Source of the DNA: Paragordius varius
Lineage: Eukaryota > Nematomorpha
Assembly: GCA_964247055.1 (NCBI GenBank)
Contig: OZ176051.1
Span: forward strand, 5,828,001 to 5,892,000
Length of the DNA stretch: 64,000 nucleotides
Reading direction: 5' to 3'
The position numbers and the translations under genes were made by a program. Within the stretch, counting starts at the first letter, position 1. Every line of letters starts with the position of its first letter. This document shows, piece by piece, positions 23,061 through 40,100 of the stretch. Below the pieces are notes generated by a model. It saw nothing but the letters and a program-made list of their open reading frames with translations. It ran no database searches and was not told where the DNA came from.

Positions 23061-25767
23061 ATGAAATCTCAAATTTATTTAAATAGTTTAAAATATTTTG
23101 ATCACACTTTCTCAAAAATCATATCTGTTACGCATAATAAAAAAGATTATTTGATCGCGTCTACTCAGGATTATAAACAAGTATTAAATTTCGTTTCATT
23201 GCATAATATATATTTATTTAGACCAACAAAATATTATTTTATACATTTGAACAAGATGAAAACGGATATGAATATTTGTTAGCACAAAAATTTATTTTAA
23301 AAGGCGCTATATGTGATATGGTACATTATATATAATCCATAGGTGTTTACTAACTTGGGATTTTTATGTGTGTCTACTAGCCTTGCCACCCTATATGTTT
23401 ACCAAATTGTGGATGAAACAGTGTGCTTTTTTTAAAAAATATACTGATAAAAACTTTAATTTATCGTTTTCAATAAAATCTGGTTTGGGAATTACTTTAA
23501 ATATTTGAGTATAAGTTTAAATGAATGCTATTATTGTTCCTTACATTTTTTATTTATTTTACTTAATTTTTAATCTATGCTTATTTACAATATATTCGAT
23601 AATCTAATGATATATGATTAATTTTAAAATATACCCTTGTATTGTACATTTTTATTTTAGTTGATTGTTTTTCGTGATCATTATGACATCAATGATATTG
23701 TTAGAAGCAAGTAATAATAAAATTATAATTTATAATTTGCAAACCATTCATCTAAATTATATATTACCTACTTCCATATAAACTTTGATTAATTATTATA
23801 TAAATTTTGAAAGAGCCCAGATTATAAAATAATCATCTGCATTATTTTGTCCCAAATCAATTATTTATATCCATTACCAATAGTTTCCCAATTTATTAAT
23901 ATATTAAAATAACAAAATAAGGTGTAATTATGACTTTTATTTTCAACTATTTTACAACTAACCGTATGTATTAAAATATTCTTCGGGCTTTTTAGAACTA
24001 TCATAAACTCCCAAAATCATGCAAAACCAATCATTATATATTATCCTTTGGCTTGTTACCAAACCAATAGCTTTGAAGCTCAAAAGATATTAGTTGGGAC
24101 GGGCAAACATATTGCATCTATTGATCTTAATAAGCAAACTGTTGATCATGTCTATGGTTAGTTTAATTTTTTTGAATATTTATTAAAATGTTGATAACGT
24201 TGAGTATTTTTTAAGAGGTTTCTAAAAGGGGGTTTAAGAAATCTAGATGGGGCTCGAAAAATTTTGAGAAACGAATTTAAATTAATGTTAAACCTAATGT
24301 GTATTATTATTCAATAATTGGATTATTTAATATTAATAATTTAAATAAAGTTATAGTAAATCATTGTTAACTTGTTGAATTCCATATTGTAACTAATTAT
24401 TTATTTTACTAGTTCTTCCTAAATATTATATGAGGTAGAATCTCAGGTGTAAATCATAATTGCCCCTATAAAAAAATTTACAAATTACAGATAAAAGGAT
24501 ATCATTGATTGTGATTATAATACTAATTAAATTGTGCATTTTTATTTCAGTATATTTTGGAATGGTGGGGGGGGAAAGGGGGACAAGAATATATTTTTTA
24601 ATTTGGTGGGGTGTGAACAAAGATAATCACTTGTTTAAGTGGTCTCTGCATTCAATGATACTATATATATATTTTATTAGTTAATAATATGGATTAACCA
24701 TATGCTATAAAAATTGGTAAAAAAATTTAATCCGTAATTATATATTTTAGGGTAGATATATATTTTGTTTAGGACCCAAAATGACTCCGTTTATTAAACA
24801 GTAAAACCAATTTTCATGTTTTTAACGGTTTAAAAACTATTACTAGTGATAACCAATTTTTTATAACTACTAAAAATATATGCTGTTTCTTTTATTAAAG
24901 AAAATATTATGTCTTTAACTTATAGAAAATGTTTCTCCTACCTCTACCATTACCGTACTGCGCACAATCGAATTTGGGGGACAACTTGCTTGTTTGCTAG
25001 CAGATTATACGGGAACAATCAGGCTTATTGATTTAAAAGAAAATATGGCTCAAAAAGAAAACGTAGGAACAAACTTTAGGACGAAAAGACTTAGGTTTTT
25101 CTAACATTCTTTATTATAAAGTTATATTTTTGTAAATTATTATATAAAATTGCTTGGCATGGAATCCTTTTATTTAGCAAATTATTAAATTATATTGTAA
25201 AATCGATTTTTTTTATAATTCTCTTTTCGCCTTATTTTTATCTTTTTAATCAACCGAGTTTTGTAAGATCCTCTCCACTATTTTAATTATTATTTAAAGG
25301 GTGTTTGTCATTCATTTAAAACTATAATTAAAAATATTTGTCTTGATTGAATTCGTCCCTGGATTCGGTAAAATCTCCAGAAAATTTTTGAGTAAAACTT
25401 GAATTTTTGCCCATGTTTATGTAATTGTTTAAAATTTTTAATTAACAGTACAGGTGATTTTTGGAGCGCAAGTTGTATCGAAACTTATCCAACGAATGGA
25501 CAACAATTTGTCACCGGTCATGTTAATGGTTCAATACATTTTTGGGATTTAAGGAGGAATGATTCACCATTGCAATCTATAGAAGATCAACATGATGCAT
25601 TTGGTATTATAGATATTTGAGGCTTATTTTGTCATACAATTTTATATTATTATGTTTTAATTATAATAAGTCAATCTGATTTTTTTTCAAGTATATAAAA
25701 TAAAATTTAAAGATTACTAATATACCACTTGTAATTTTTTGGCACAGTACTTTAAGAAATTAGAATC

Positions 25768-25807
<40 letters not shown>

Positions 25808-26567
25808 TTAACAAAACATATACATTATTTTATATTTTTATTTCACATTAGTTTCTGCAGTTAAATTTCATCCAATCTTTCCGAACAAAGCCCTCTTTAC
25901 CAGTTCACATGATCATTCATTATTATCTTGGCTAAACAATACTGGTAATATTATATTGTTAAATCTTATCATAATGAAATTATGACCTAATTATGGGAAA
26001 TAAAAAAACGAGTCATTTTACGCATCATATGACCCTTTTTACAAAAATATATGACCAAATTTTTTAAATTAAATAAATTTTGTTAAATAATATAAAAAAA
26101 CCATATTCTATAATAGTTGGAGAAAAAATAATAAAAAATGAGTAAAAATTTATTATTTTTGGTCCGTACAATTTCTTTAATATGTAATTAACTTTGAACA
26201 ATTTCAACCAAAAAATCAATATTTAATAATCGGTAAAGTGCATGAAGACGCATGATTTTTAAAAAACCAATATGAGGGGGAGTTACTGTATATATGTATA
26301 CATATACTTATATCCAACTTAAATTAGATTTTTCGAAATTATTATGTTTTATAATTTTTTTAAGATTCATCCTTTCTTTTTACCACAAATACGTACAATG
26401 TAAAAGATGATCAACCGCCTATAACTATACAAAATATTTGTGATGGAATAAATTGTTTTTCAATCAATGATATGACGTTTAGTAGGGATGGAAACCTATT
26501 ATTTGGTGCGACTGAAGGCCAATCTCTTATAACCTTTGACATATCTCAACATATACAACTTGTTTAA
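23061..26567 (+). CDS. NUP43: Nucleoporin Nup43-like WD-repeat protein (8 exons, about 349 aa)
   Basis: Exons: 23061-23180, 23222-23320, 23661-23710, 23996-24156, 24926-25094, 25449-25603, 25852-25944, 26365-26567; phases agree throughout. The protein shows WD-repeat blocks (FVTGHVNGSIHFWDLRR, VKFHPIFPNKALFTSSHDHS, LLSWLNN). The C-terminal order fits NUP43: a WD repeat with FHP, then an insertion, then NCFSINDMTF and LLFGATEGQSL matching the vertebrate NTLDVLG...LVCGTDAEAI end. Nup43 is part of the Nup107-160 Y-complex of the nuclear pore and is metazoan-typical. Length is close to the human 380 aa. Intron 1 is 41 nt; intron 6 holds a 37-bp AT run. Low sequence identity leaves another small WD protein possible. 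Confidence 0.75.
25768..25804. repeat. AT dinucleotide microsatellite
   Basis: About 18 AT units in intron 6 of NUP43. Confidence 0.95.
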
Positions 26568-26579
26568 TTTATAATAATA

Positions 26580-26585
26580 AATAAA
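26580..26585 (+). promoter_or_regulatory. Candidate polyadenylation signal for NUP43
   Basis: AATAAA 13 nt after the stop; further AATAAA motifs follow near 26615-26630. Confidence 0.4.
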
Positions 26586-26981
26586 TCTACATGTAAATAT
26601 TGTTATTGTTATGTAATAAATAGTAATAAAATATTTGTTTTACGGACTATGGTTTTTGGGTTCATATATATTGTCTTTCTATTTTGAATTACTAAATCTT
26701 GAAAAATATTATTTTAAATTGTTTGTAATTCTGTAAACCTAATATAGCAATTATAAAGATTGAGCCTATATTATGTTGGTAGAAATAGCTACAACATTTT
26801 TATCGAACATCCAAAAATCTTATATTTTATTTATATTTTTAAATATAATGTATTGACTGACAATTCAATTTTGTTTATTTTTATAATTATAGCTTTAAGA
26901 CTCTGACATTTATTTATATAAGGCAACTTTTTACAATACCAATTATTCGCCTTTCGATTGCGACATACTGAAAAAATATAT
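26586..26981. other. Convergent intergenic gap between NUP43 and GALT
   Basis: About 400 bp of AT-rich sequence shared by the two 3' ends; no terminator structure or repeat was recognised. Confidence 0.4.
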
Positions 26982-26987
26982 TTTATT
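26982..26987 (-). promoter_or_regulatory. Candidate polyadenylation signal for GALT
   Basis: AATAAA on the minus strand, 39 nt beyond the stop at 27026. Confidence 0.45.
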
Positions 26988-27025
26988 CTTTTTAACTAAT
27001 ATCTGTATTTAACATATATTAAAAA

Positions 27026-29984
<2,959 letters not shown>

Positions 29985-30005
29985 ATGTTACAATAATTTC
30001 GTTAA

Positions 30006-30587
30006 CACTTGGATACAACACACTCATTTTAGTCCTTCGATTCAAATTGGGGTAGTTGGATACCCCAGGCCTTTTTAAAATTAAATTCTTTAAAAAATAT
30101 AAAAGGAATCGAAACCATGGCAAAATTTTGCACTTATCTAACATTAATAAACCGAAATATATAAAAAATTTTATTCAAAAATACTTGATATTACTTATTT
30201 TAAGCAAAAACCGAAAGGTAAAAATTTCGTCAACGTGACATGTGTCAAATTGTAAAATTGAAAAATTATACAAATTAAACCGCTTTTTCTATTTCTATCA
30301 ATGTTAGATGTAATTTATATAAAAAATTAGCTTTAGTTTTACCCTTAAAATAAAATAAAGACGATATTTTGCAAAAATTTTGTAAAATAAAAATGGCGTC
30401 GAAGTAGTTTGAGATGGAGCTTTTTTTTCAAAACAAAATTTTATCATGATATTTTGGCATATTTATATAATATTTTTCAGGTATGAAGCATAAATTTAAA
30501 TTGGGACCGTTTCCTTCAGTAGTTTTTTAAAAATATTAATTTAAATTTAGTCTGGGGTATTTAGATACCCCAATTTGAATCAAAGTG
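30006..30587 (-). mobile_element. TTAA-flanked MITE, copy D, just upstream of GALT
   Basis: TTAA at 30002-30005 and 30588-30591, family sequence inverted (CACTTGGATACAACACACTC ... ATTTGAATCAAAGTG). It lies between the GALT start codon and the rest of the divergent GALT/anillin upstream region, so it must form part of the GALT 5' UTR or promoter. Confidence 0.88.
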
Positions 30588-30591
30588 TTAA

Positions 30592-31191
30592 TATAAGTGA
30601 TAATACCTTATATTTTACATTGATTAAATGCATTCTTATATTTATAACATATTATTATGTCAAAAAGTCAACCCAAATCTACTGATACATATTGGTGTTT
30701 GGAAAGGTAATAAGGGATTGTGGGTTACGACGTGGGTCTGACCCCTCTTTTCTCAATGTCACTAGACAGAAATTTATGCAATTCATTATTATATAGGCTA
30801 TCAAAATGGCCGGTAATTAAGCGTTTTAATTTCTAAATAAAAGTGTGTATACTTACGCAAATTGGTGATCGTATCTGGTAAAGATATGCCTCTATTAAAT
30901 AAATTTTGTTTAAAATTTTTAATATATCAAAAGTTTTAATTTTTACTTAAATAAGTTTGAATAATATTTGTAAAAATTTATCGATTTCTATTATTAATTC
31001 CCACATTTAAGACATTTTTTATTTTAAAGGATTATGCAAACCATAGATTCTTTTTAGGCCATTATATTTTACAAATTCCAAAGAGAGTAAGTAGTTATTT
31101 TAGATATCGAGGGTGTGATATTAAAGAGTTTTGAGGCTGATTTTCATTCATCCATTCGCACTGATTTCAAAATGTGGGTGTTTTAACTGAA
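30592..31191. other. Divergent upstream region of GALT and anillin
   Basis: About 600 bp between the MITE and the anillin ATG. It presumably contains the anillin promoter; no clear core element or repeat was recognised. Confidence 0.4.
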
Positions 31192-34100
31192 ATGAATCTG
31201 GACAAAGAAAATGAATTTTCCGACCGTAAAACACGTTTAAAAAACTTGGCAGCTTCTTATAACGATTGGGAAGATGAATCTTACTGTAAAAAACCGAATT
31301 CTCAGATTATCTATGAAAAAGTATGGTTTTACTCTATTTTAGAATGATAACGATGTCGAGATATTTAAGTATTCGAACAAAGGTAGTTATATGTTTCAAA
31401 TTTAGTTTTATATGAAAGACCGGGGTCAAGAAGTAACAGCTCCAAAAAGAAAAACGTTTTGAATAAACCATTGCTTCAACATTTATATCCTTCAATTAAT
31501 AATATTTTGACAGAAAATAATTCTATAAATAACACAGAATTATTTAACCTTTCAAACAAATCGGAAGACGGTTTTAAAATGTTTAAAACTCCCGAATCTA
31601 TGGTAATTGAATTTAAGGTAAAATGTTTAATTATGTTAGGATTCACTGAACATACCAAATATTAGTCCTTTAAATAGTAAATCAAACGTGATAACCAGTA
31701 AAAATGATAAGTTATTCAAATCGCCAGATTTTAATTTGTTGCGCGAACCAATTAATACAAAACAACCAGGTATTTTTTTTTGCTTTTCAAATACCACCTT
31801 ATAGAGGCTATCCAAATGCTTTATTTTATTTATTTCGTTTTAATATCAAAATTTCCAATTGTTTTCTAACTTACTATAATTAATTTGTATAAATACATAT
31901 TACTTATTGAATATTAACACTTGGATACAACACATTTATTTTAGTCCTTTGATTCAAATTGGGGTAGTTAAATACCCCAAGCCTGTTTAAAATTAAATTT
32001 TTTAGAAAATATCGAAGCAATTGAAACCATGGCAAATTTTTGCACTTAATAACATTAATAAACTGAAATATATAAAAAAATTTATTCAAAAATACTTTTT
32101 TACTTATTTTAAGCTAAAACCGAAAGGTAAAAATTTAGTCAACGTGACATGTGTGCAATGGTAAAATTAATAATAAAACTAAATAAACCGCTTTTTCTAT
32201 TTCTATCAATGTTAGATGTGATTTAAAAAAAATAAGCCTTAATTTTACCCTTAAAATTACATGAAGACGATATTTTGCAAAATCAAAATGGCGTCGAAGT
32301 AGTTTGACATGAAACTTTTTTTTTCAAAACAAAATTTTATTCAGATATTTTGTCATATATATGTGATTTTTATTAGGATAGAAGCATAAATTTAAATTGG
32401 GACCGTTTCCTTCAGTAGTTTCTTAAAATCCTAAATCAAATTTAGTCTGGGGTATTAAGATACCCCAATTTAAATCGAAGTGTTAATTACGAATGTTTTT
32501 CATGTTGTATTGAAAAATATATAATATTTGTGCTAAACTTATAAAAATAGATAAATTTCAAAGCACTATTAACCCCTGTAAGAGCGACACAGACGATACC
32601 GAATGCGAAAGTGTTTGTGAATTGCAACGAAAACCAACCTTTTTGAAACAAACTTCTCCTGCCATCGAAAAGCCTATCTATCTTTCCAACGATATAACCC
32701 CAAATCATATTAAAAATGATTTTAAAAAGTTTACAGAAGTAACTCCTCAGTTAACTGTTTCAAAACCAATTTTGGACAATAAACTTCCTAACAATAAGGT
32801 ATTAGTTGAGAATTAAAAAAGATTAATCTATATATAATGTTTTAAGTTAAATCAAATTTAATTTTTGATTATATCTTCAAATTTTTATCTTCTATATATT
32901 ATAATGCGTTGATATATATTAGTAATTCTAACTGCTAAAATTAATTTTTTAATGCTTTTGACCCCCAAATTTGTTAACAGATGGAAAGTCGATAGTTTTC
33001 TCTATCCTAAAAACCAAATTTATATATACCACGTTTTTAAGCGCAAATTTGACACTTTCTGTTCTGCTATATTGTTATTCATTAGGCAATGATAGAAAAA
33101 TCATCAATTCAAACTACAAATCATATATCCGATCAAAATCATCATATTATTGATACAGAATCTTGCGATACAAATGATCATGAAATGGGAACTTATGAAG
33201 CTTATTCCGATAAAGTGCTCAAAAATATTAAGGAGTCACGTTTGGAGGATATAGCAACCCTTAGTGCTAGTAAAATTGTTTCATCTCTTAAACGGGAAAT
33301 TAGCCAATCGGCTAAAAAAATGACAAATAATACTGCTAATCACCAAGAAATAATTAAAGTATTACCTTGTTTTATTTGTCATTATGATGTTAATAATTCT
33401 AATTTTTATGCATAAAAAATGCGCATTATTTATGTTAAAATTAAAAACGATTAGACACATAGAGCTAAAAAGATAACCATCCCTTTAAACCTTGATTTTT
33501 CTTTTCAAAATTCTATGATTACCACATAAATAAGTGTTTTATTAATTTATATATCTATTACTTCTTTTGGATCCAGAGCTATGGAAATATGATTATCTGT
33601 AAACACTCTCTTTTATTTTTATGTTTATTAAATTAATATCTACTGCATAAAATAAATGTTATTAAACAGCTAAAGGAAAACCATTTCCTAAGAAATGCTC
33701 AATTTTTATAAACTTAATTACTATTTTAAAAGTTTTTTTTTTATCTCATAAACGATATTATAGAATGGTAAAACACCGCAAAGTCGACCCGATTATAATG
33801 TTTTACGTCAAGCAGAGGTTAGCGCATTACGTAATCGATGGGAAAAAGTATCACAATCTCCTACTACCTTCAAGAAAAAATTTGATAACACTAAACAGCA
33901 ACTGAATGCAAACAATGTATCAGGTTTTAATATAAACATATTCTGAAATTACTAATTCGTTTGATTTTTTAAACATTATTTATTATTTAAAGACATTGTT
34001 TTTTTATTCAACACTCTACCATTTTTTCGTAAAATAAACATTTTATATGTCATTTATTATATTTATTCGAAATAAATGTAAAGTATAAAATTATTTTATA

Positions 34101-37100
34101 TCATAATTTGTGATAAATGTTTAAATAAAATAATGATAAGAAATATATTGTTTCTGAAAATAAAAAAGTAAATTATCTTTCGGGAAAAAGTGTTGATTTA
34201 ATCAAAAATGTATATTATAACAAAATATTAAACTCACCAAAAATATTTATATTTTGTAACTTATGAATGTAGAAATAAATCGTTTAGATAAGCTTATGTT
34301 GGTGAGAGCCATGCTTAAAGTATTAATACACATGTGTTTAACAGAGATATATATACTTCTGATTTTACAACGTATGATTATTTCACTAATTATTATTTTC
34401 CATCAATGCAGGTAAAAACAAAATCAAACTGCCAAAGGAAAATATTGAATCACCCACTAAAATTCTAAAGAAGGACGATGAATATTTAAAAGTATTTAAC
34501 ATTTTAATGTGCCCACACACAGTTATTTATGTACATGTATGAGTTTTTGACTGAGATTCATTATTATAACTAAACAGAAAATTAAAATTAATTACTAAAT
34601 AATTATGATAGCATAAATAACATGTGATTTCCAACCATTAAAATTTGGGTAAAGTTTAATATAGACCGTATAATTTTTTGTTACCATTATTATTTTTTAT
34701 ATCACCATATAAAATTTTTTTTTAATCCGCCGTGATCATAATCTTGAATGCAATTATTACCGGTCGGATTACAATAGTCTACATATCATTTTTTTTTTCC
34801 TCCTTTGTAAAAATGTAATTTTTTTAAAAAAATAGGAAATCGATAATGCACAAAATTTTGACAATGTTAATATTCCCAACAATAATAATATGGATATCAC
34901 AATACAAGATTTTGAATGTAGCGATTCCGATTTCGACCCTAAATCGCTTGATAATAAAAAGTCAGATAATGAGGATATGGAAGATAATAAAGATATCAAT
35001 GCAAACCATTTAAAACACAAAAAATGTCATCAAACTTATGATGAGAATGACCCTTCTGTCCCTAACGAAATAACTATGATGTTAAATGATGATTTAAATT
35101 TGAGTTTACGCCTAAGCGATTTACATAAAATTGCAGATGAATTTGAAACACCATCTAAAGTAATTTATTTATTTTTAGGATTTATGACTTGTATGTACAG
35201 TATTTCATAATCATCAAAATAAACAGCGCTACTAAATTAATTGTTTATGTAAATTTTTATCATTCAGCTTTCAATCTTTTATATAGAATAGATTTTTTAC
35301 AAATTAATTTTACACAAAGCTATATAGATTATTTTTCATTCCTCATTATGAGTCAAGAAACAATTAAACTATATTTTTCTCTATTTATATTTGTTTTTTT
35401 AGCAAAAACCAACAAAAATAAAGGATTCAGGATCAAACACCAAATTAAAGCCAAATTACACCCCTACTTCCAAAAAGACACCTGTTAACAAAATTATAAC
35501 TTACGACATTCAAAAGTAAAATTTTATTACAATAAAAGGATGAATTTATTCAAAGCATAAAAATACCCAAAAATAAATGATAAAAATATGGGTATATTCA
35601 ATGCATTATATAGTAAAAAAATGTTTCAAGAAGTTGATATTTATATTTTTGTACTAAAAATTTATTGTTACTAGTTAAATTTTAAGGATTAATTTATTTT
35701 TTTCGCATTTCCAATAATATATATAAAAGTTTTTTCCAATTTTTACTTTAATATATGAGTAGTTTTACGCTATTAAGTACCTTTAAATCTAAATGAAATT
35801 TGTGGTCATAAAATAGAAAAATTAATTTAAGAAATGTGGGAGCGAAATTACGAAATATTTTAAAAGACATTCTAAGCAATATTTAAAAACCTTTTTGTAC
35901 TACATTGTGCAACTGATGCATTATTTCCTTATTTTTACGATAAAATAATTACTTTTACCAATACAAATTCAATCAACAATTTAAATTAACCCCAATATAT
36001 TATGTGTTTTCCGGCTAATATAACTCATTATTAATATGATATCTTTATGGCTTATATTATTTTTACAGTATTTTTTTCATTGTAAACAAAATTTCATTTT
36101 TTATAAAATATAAAAAACATTGGTAATCTTTAATCTAAAAAACACATAATTTATTTTGGGGGAAATTTAAATTGTTCGTGGGTCAATTTGGTGAATTTTA
36201 AGTGTAAATGGTATATTTAAAACTTAAATAAAACGTAATAATAAGCCAAAAATATTTATGTGACAAGAAAATTATGTTTTTGATGATACAAGCCAAATAA
36301 TTACAATTGTTATGTGTACCAATTTGGATGTTTTTTCCTTATATTATAATCCAAAAGAATGGATTTTTCGAATGTTTAAATAAAAAATATGACTGATGTT
36401 TAAAAACGGTAAAAAATTAATATAAAGGCAAAACATAGAAACTTAAAGGTGACATATTAAGACAACCAGATTTTTTAAACCATTATATATTACATGACCA
36501 TATAAATAAAACAAAATGGTAACACACTAAATTATAAATTTTTAAAAATAGTATGCATTTTAAGGTTACTTATTTCACACTATAGTTGGGCAATTTACAA
36601 TACATAGTGCATGGAAAAAAAGAAAGGTAAAAATTAATATTTCAACATTTTGTTGTATTTTTCATAAACTACTGTGTTGCAAATTGCGCAACTATAGTGA
36701 GAAATAAGCACACAACTATTAAAATGCATACTAATGTAATATTAATTATAAGGAAATAATATAGCATATAAACATATTGTCGTTTTTACCAATATATTAG
36801 TCTTTTTACGTTTTATCCTCATAAGTTTTATTTCCTATTTTTAGCAATTCGGGTGATGCGCATATTTCATCTTTATCACCCATATGTCAAATGAACAAAG
36901 AAATGTCTCAAAATGCAAATGCACTACCTAACACAAAGCTAAAAACTTATAATCAAAGGATAAAAGTTAGTTTTTGTTATTACAATTATCATGTGTTTTT
37001 TTATATTTTGTTTGGAAATGTTTCTACTTTGTTTTTGTAACATGAATAATTTTAACGTATTTTATGGATAGAATATTTTGTGTTTTTATTACCTTAAACT

Positions 37101-40100
37101 TTTTTTATAAAAAAGCAGGGTTATCAAAACCAAAACAAAATTATTATTGAAATAAAAATCTCCTTATAAATTCTATTCTACTATTCTGCCTTCTGATTTA
37201 TTAGAAGTGTAATTTCTAATATTTTTCAAAAAAATTATATTTATAATTTAAGAACCAGATTAGTTAGCATTTTAGATGAGCTAACATAAGATTGGAACAA
37301 CATTAGTATATTAAAAAATTGAACTTATTCTTAAAAGAATTCTCTTTTTTAACATCATTCTATGGAAAAGAAATAATAATTATAAAACATCCTACCCTAT
37401 ACTTGACTGCTTACTTATTTTAAGATAATAAAGTTGTTTTATTTTAACAAAAGTTAGCATATTCATTTCGAAAATCAAATTATTTATTAATCATGTTAAC
37501 CATACATAGGAGCTAATGTCAGAGTTGGAACAACAACAAACCATTATCGCTCAAATTAGTCAAGCATTACTTCTTTACAGAACTACATCTATTGGCCCGT
37601 TTCGGACAATGCTAAATGGGAGTGGAAATAAAGGAATTCACAACACTACATCACATATGAAAATTTCATCTTTTTTCGGTTCCAACAATAATTGTAATAA
37701 TCAAAATCAACAAAATATAGACTCACCAACATCGAGTTTATCGCTAAATCAAGAGCAATTAGAGGCTGAAAAGCTGAATTTTATTGCAAGTATAAGATAA
37801 ATTAAATGCGCCGTTATAAGTGTTTTTATGAGGGGGTGAAGGGCTTATTTTTAGATTGTTAAATGTTTGGTTAAATTTTTTTATAAATGGAAACACGTAA
37901 GAAGGCATTGACAAATTTAAAAGAAAATCCAATTATTTGATTGATACGTTACACATTTTTATTGTTAAATTTAAATAAATAATATTAATCATCCTTCTTA
38001 TGTGGGGTAAATGATTTTAAATTTGATATTAAGAAAAATACTAATTGAAAGCCCGACAAAAAATTTAATAAACCTTTATGTATATTCTTTCTCATAGTTG
38101 GCAATTTAATTGAATTTAATTAAATACTTTGATTGTTCTTATAAAGGACAAAAACGACAAATGTTAATAACGGAAATCGAAAAGCTCAAGAAAGAGGAAA
38201 ATGCAGTTGTCGCAAAATTGCGGAAAGATTTTAATTATCGACCTTTAATCACTTCTGATGGCATGGAATCTGCCTACATTGTTAATGATTCACTCCAGGG
38301 TATATAATAATATTTGTCTTAAGGATTATAAAATATTTTTGAATTACGATAAAAATTTATATTATAATATGAAACAGGAAAAAATAAAATCCGACAAAAT
38401 ATTTTTTAAGAGAAAAACCATATTTTTGACCCCTTAATTATTACAATTTAATGTATATGTTAATAGTTTATATGATTGAGGAAACCATATTTTTTGATTC
38501 TTGATACTATCCATTGTTTCGTTACCCAAAATGTTAGGTTTTATCAAAATACCAAAAAAATATGGTGGTTCTTAAGTGAATTATTTGTCTAATTATTATT
38601 ATGTTTTCCTATAATTTTGATTACTTTGAAAAATATTTTATTTTACATTTTCGCCTTAAATATAGGGTCATCCGATACAGTTCTAACAATCAACAACATT
38701 AAACTTATCCTTAAACCGGATTTCATAGGTTTTCTTATTACTATAAAAAACGGATTTTTTGAGCACATTTTAACTTTAGTCTTATAATAATAATTAAAAC
38801 CAATTATTAGATTTACATCGCCTCTTGTAATTTCCAAATTCTTTGTATTTACTTCACTTTATCTTTAACCCTTTAAAAAATTAATAATTTTTTTCTTATA
38901 CAACAAGGAAGTATAATAAATATTTTTTATAACACTTCAAAACGTTTTTTACTTCTTAAGATCTTAATTTTACAAAAACAAACAAACAAATATGATATTG
39001 AAATAATCATTTTTTTATCTTTATACAATATATCAGGGAGTTATAAAATCTAGAAGAATTTTGTAATATTTTTTTTGTCTTTATACATTATATATCAAGG
39101 ACGTTTAATAAATGAACAACAAAGGATGCATCACAATTCCCCCATAAAATTAACGTATTACATTTTGTGTCTCTTTAAGTATGGTTCACAACTTGCTTTC
39201 ACCAATTTAACACCCCTTATTATGGCACCATCTCAATCATTATCATTAACGCAAAATTATACTAATTTAAGTAATCAGAGACAAAGTCCCCAAGTTAAAT
39301 GTGTTAACATAGCTGGCAATATAGTTTTAAAGGGGATACAAAGTGGTGGTGATTGGTTAATTGAATCCGAAGTGTATTGTTTAGTAAGCATTTTTTCATT
39401 TATATTTCAAAGTTTTTTTAAAAAATTTTCGTGTGGTTTTTTAGGTATTTTTTATGTTTGGTATGTTTTTGATGTACTGAATTGTTTGTATTTTTTGGGT
39501 ATATATATATATATATATTAACACTCTTTTATTTGAAAAATAAGTCATGATCTTTGCATCATATTATAAAAAAATTATCTGTCCATTCAAACAAATTATT
39601 ATTGGATTCAAATATTATTTTTTCATTATACTTTTTAAATTTTAATTTTCTGAATATATTTTATCTTCAAAAACAGTATACCAAATGCAATGCGGATACC
39701 AATCGAGAAAATACATCCACAACGCCGCATTCATCTACTTCCTTAATGAATAAATTAACACCGAGCAAAAAGAAATTACATTTTTATAATCAGGCAATCT
39801 CCAACCTAAGTATAAAATTATTTTACAATTATTCAGCTATCTTTTTGGAGTTATTTTGATATAAATAAGTTAATATATATGTTATTTAAATACGATTTAA
39901 TTATTAAATATCTAAAAGGACCGTAAAGAATGACGAAACATTAATTCATTAACTACATAATGTGTGTGTTGTATACCATTTGCACTTCAAGAGTGTCCTT
40001 GAACACTTCAAGTTGGTCCTTGAACATTTCATGTTGGTCCTTGAACAATTCAAGTTGGTCCTTGAACAATTCAAGTTGGTCCTTAAACAGTTCAAGTTGG

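Noticed and set aside
32971-33153. Open frame with a hydrophobic stretch in anillin intron 5
   Set aside because: No splice signals or family match, and the adjacent exon at 33086 uses a different frame.
35160-35178. A possible 19-nt intron after anillin exon 9
   Set aside because: Splicing there leads at once to a stop (GATTTATGA); the next good exon at 35403 matches the phase, so this is a decoy AG.
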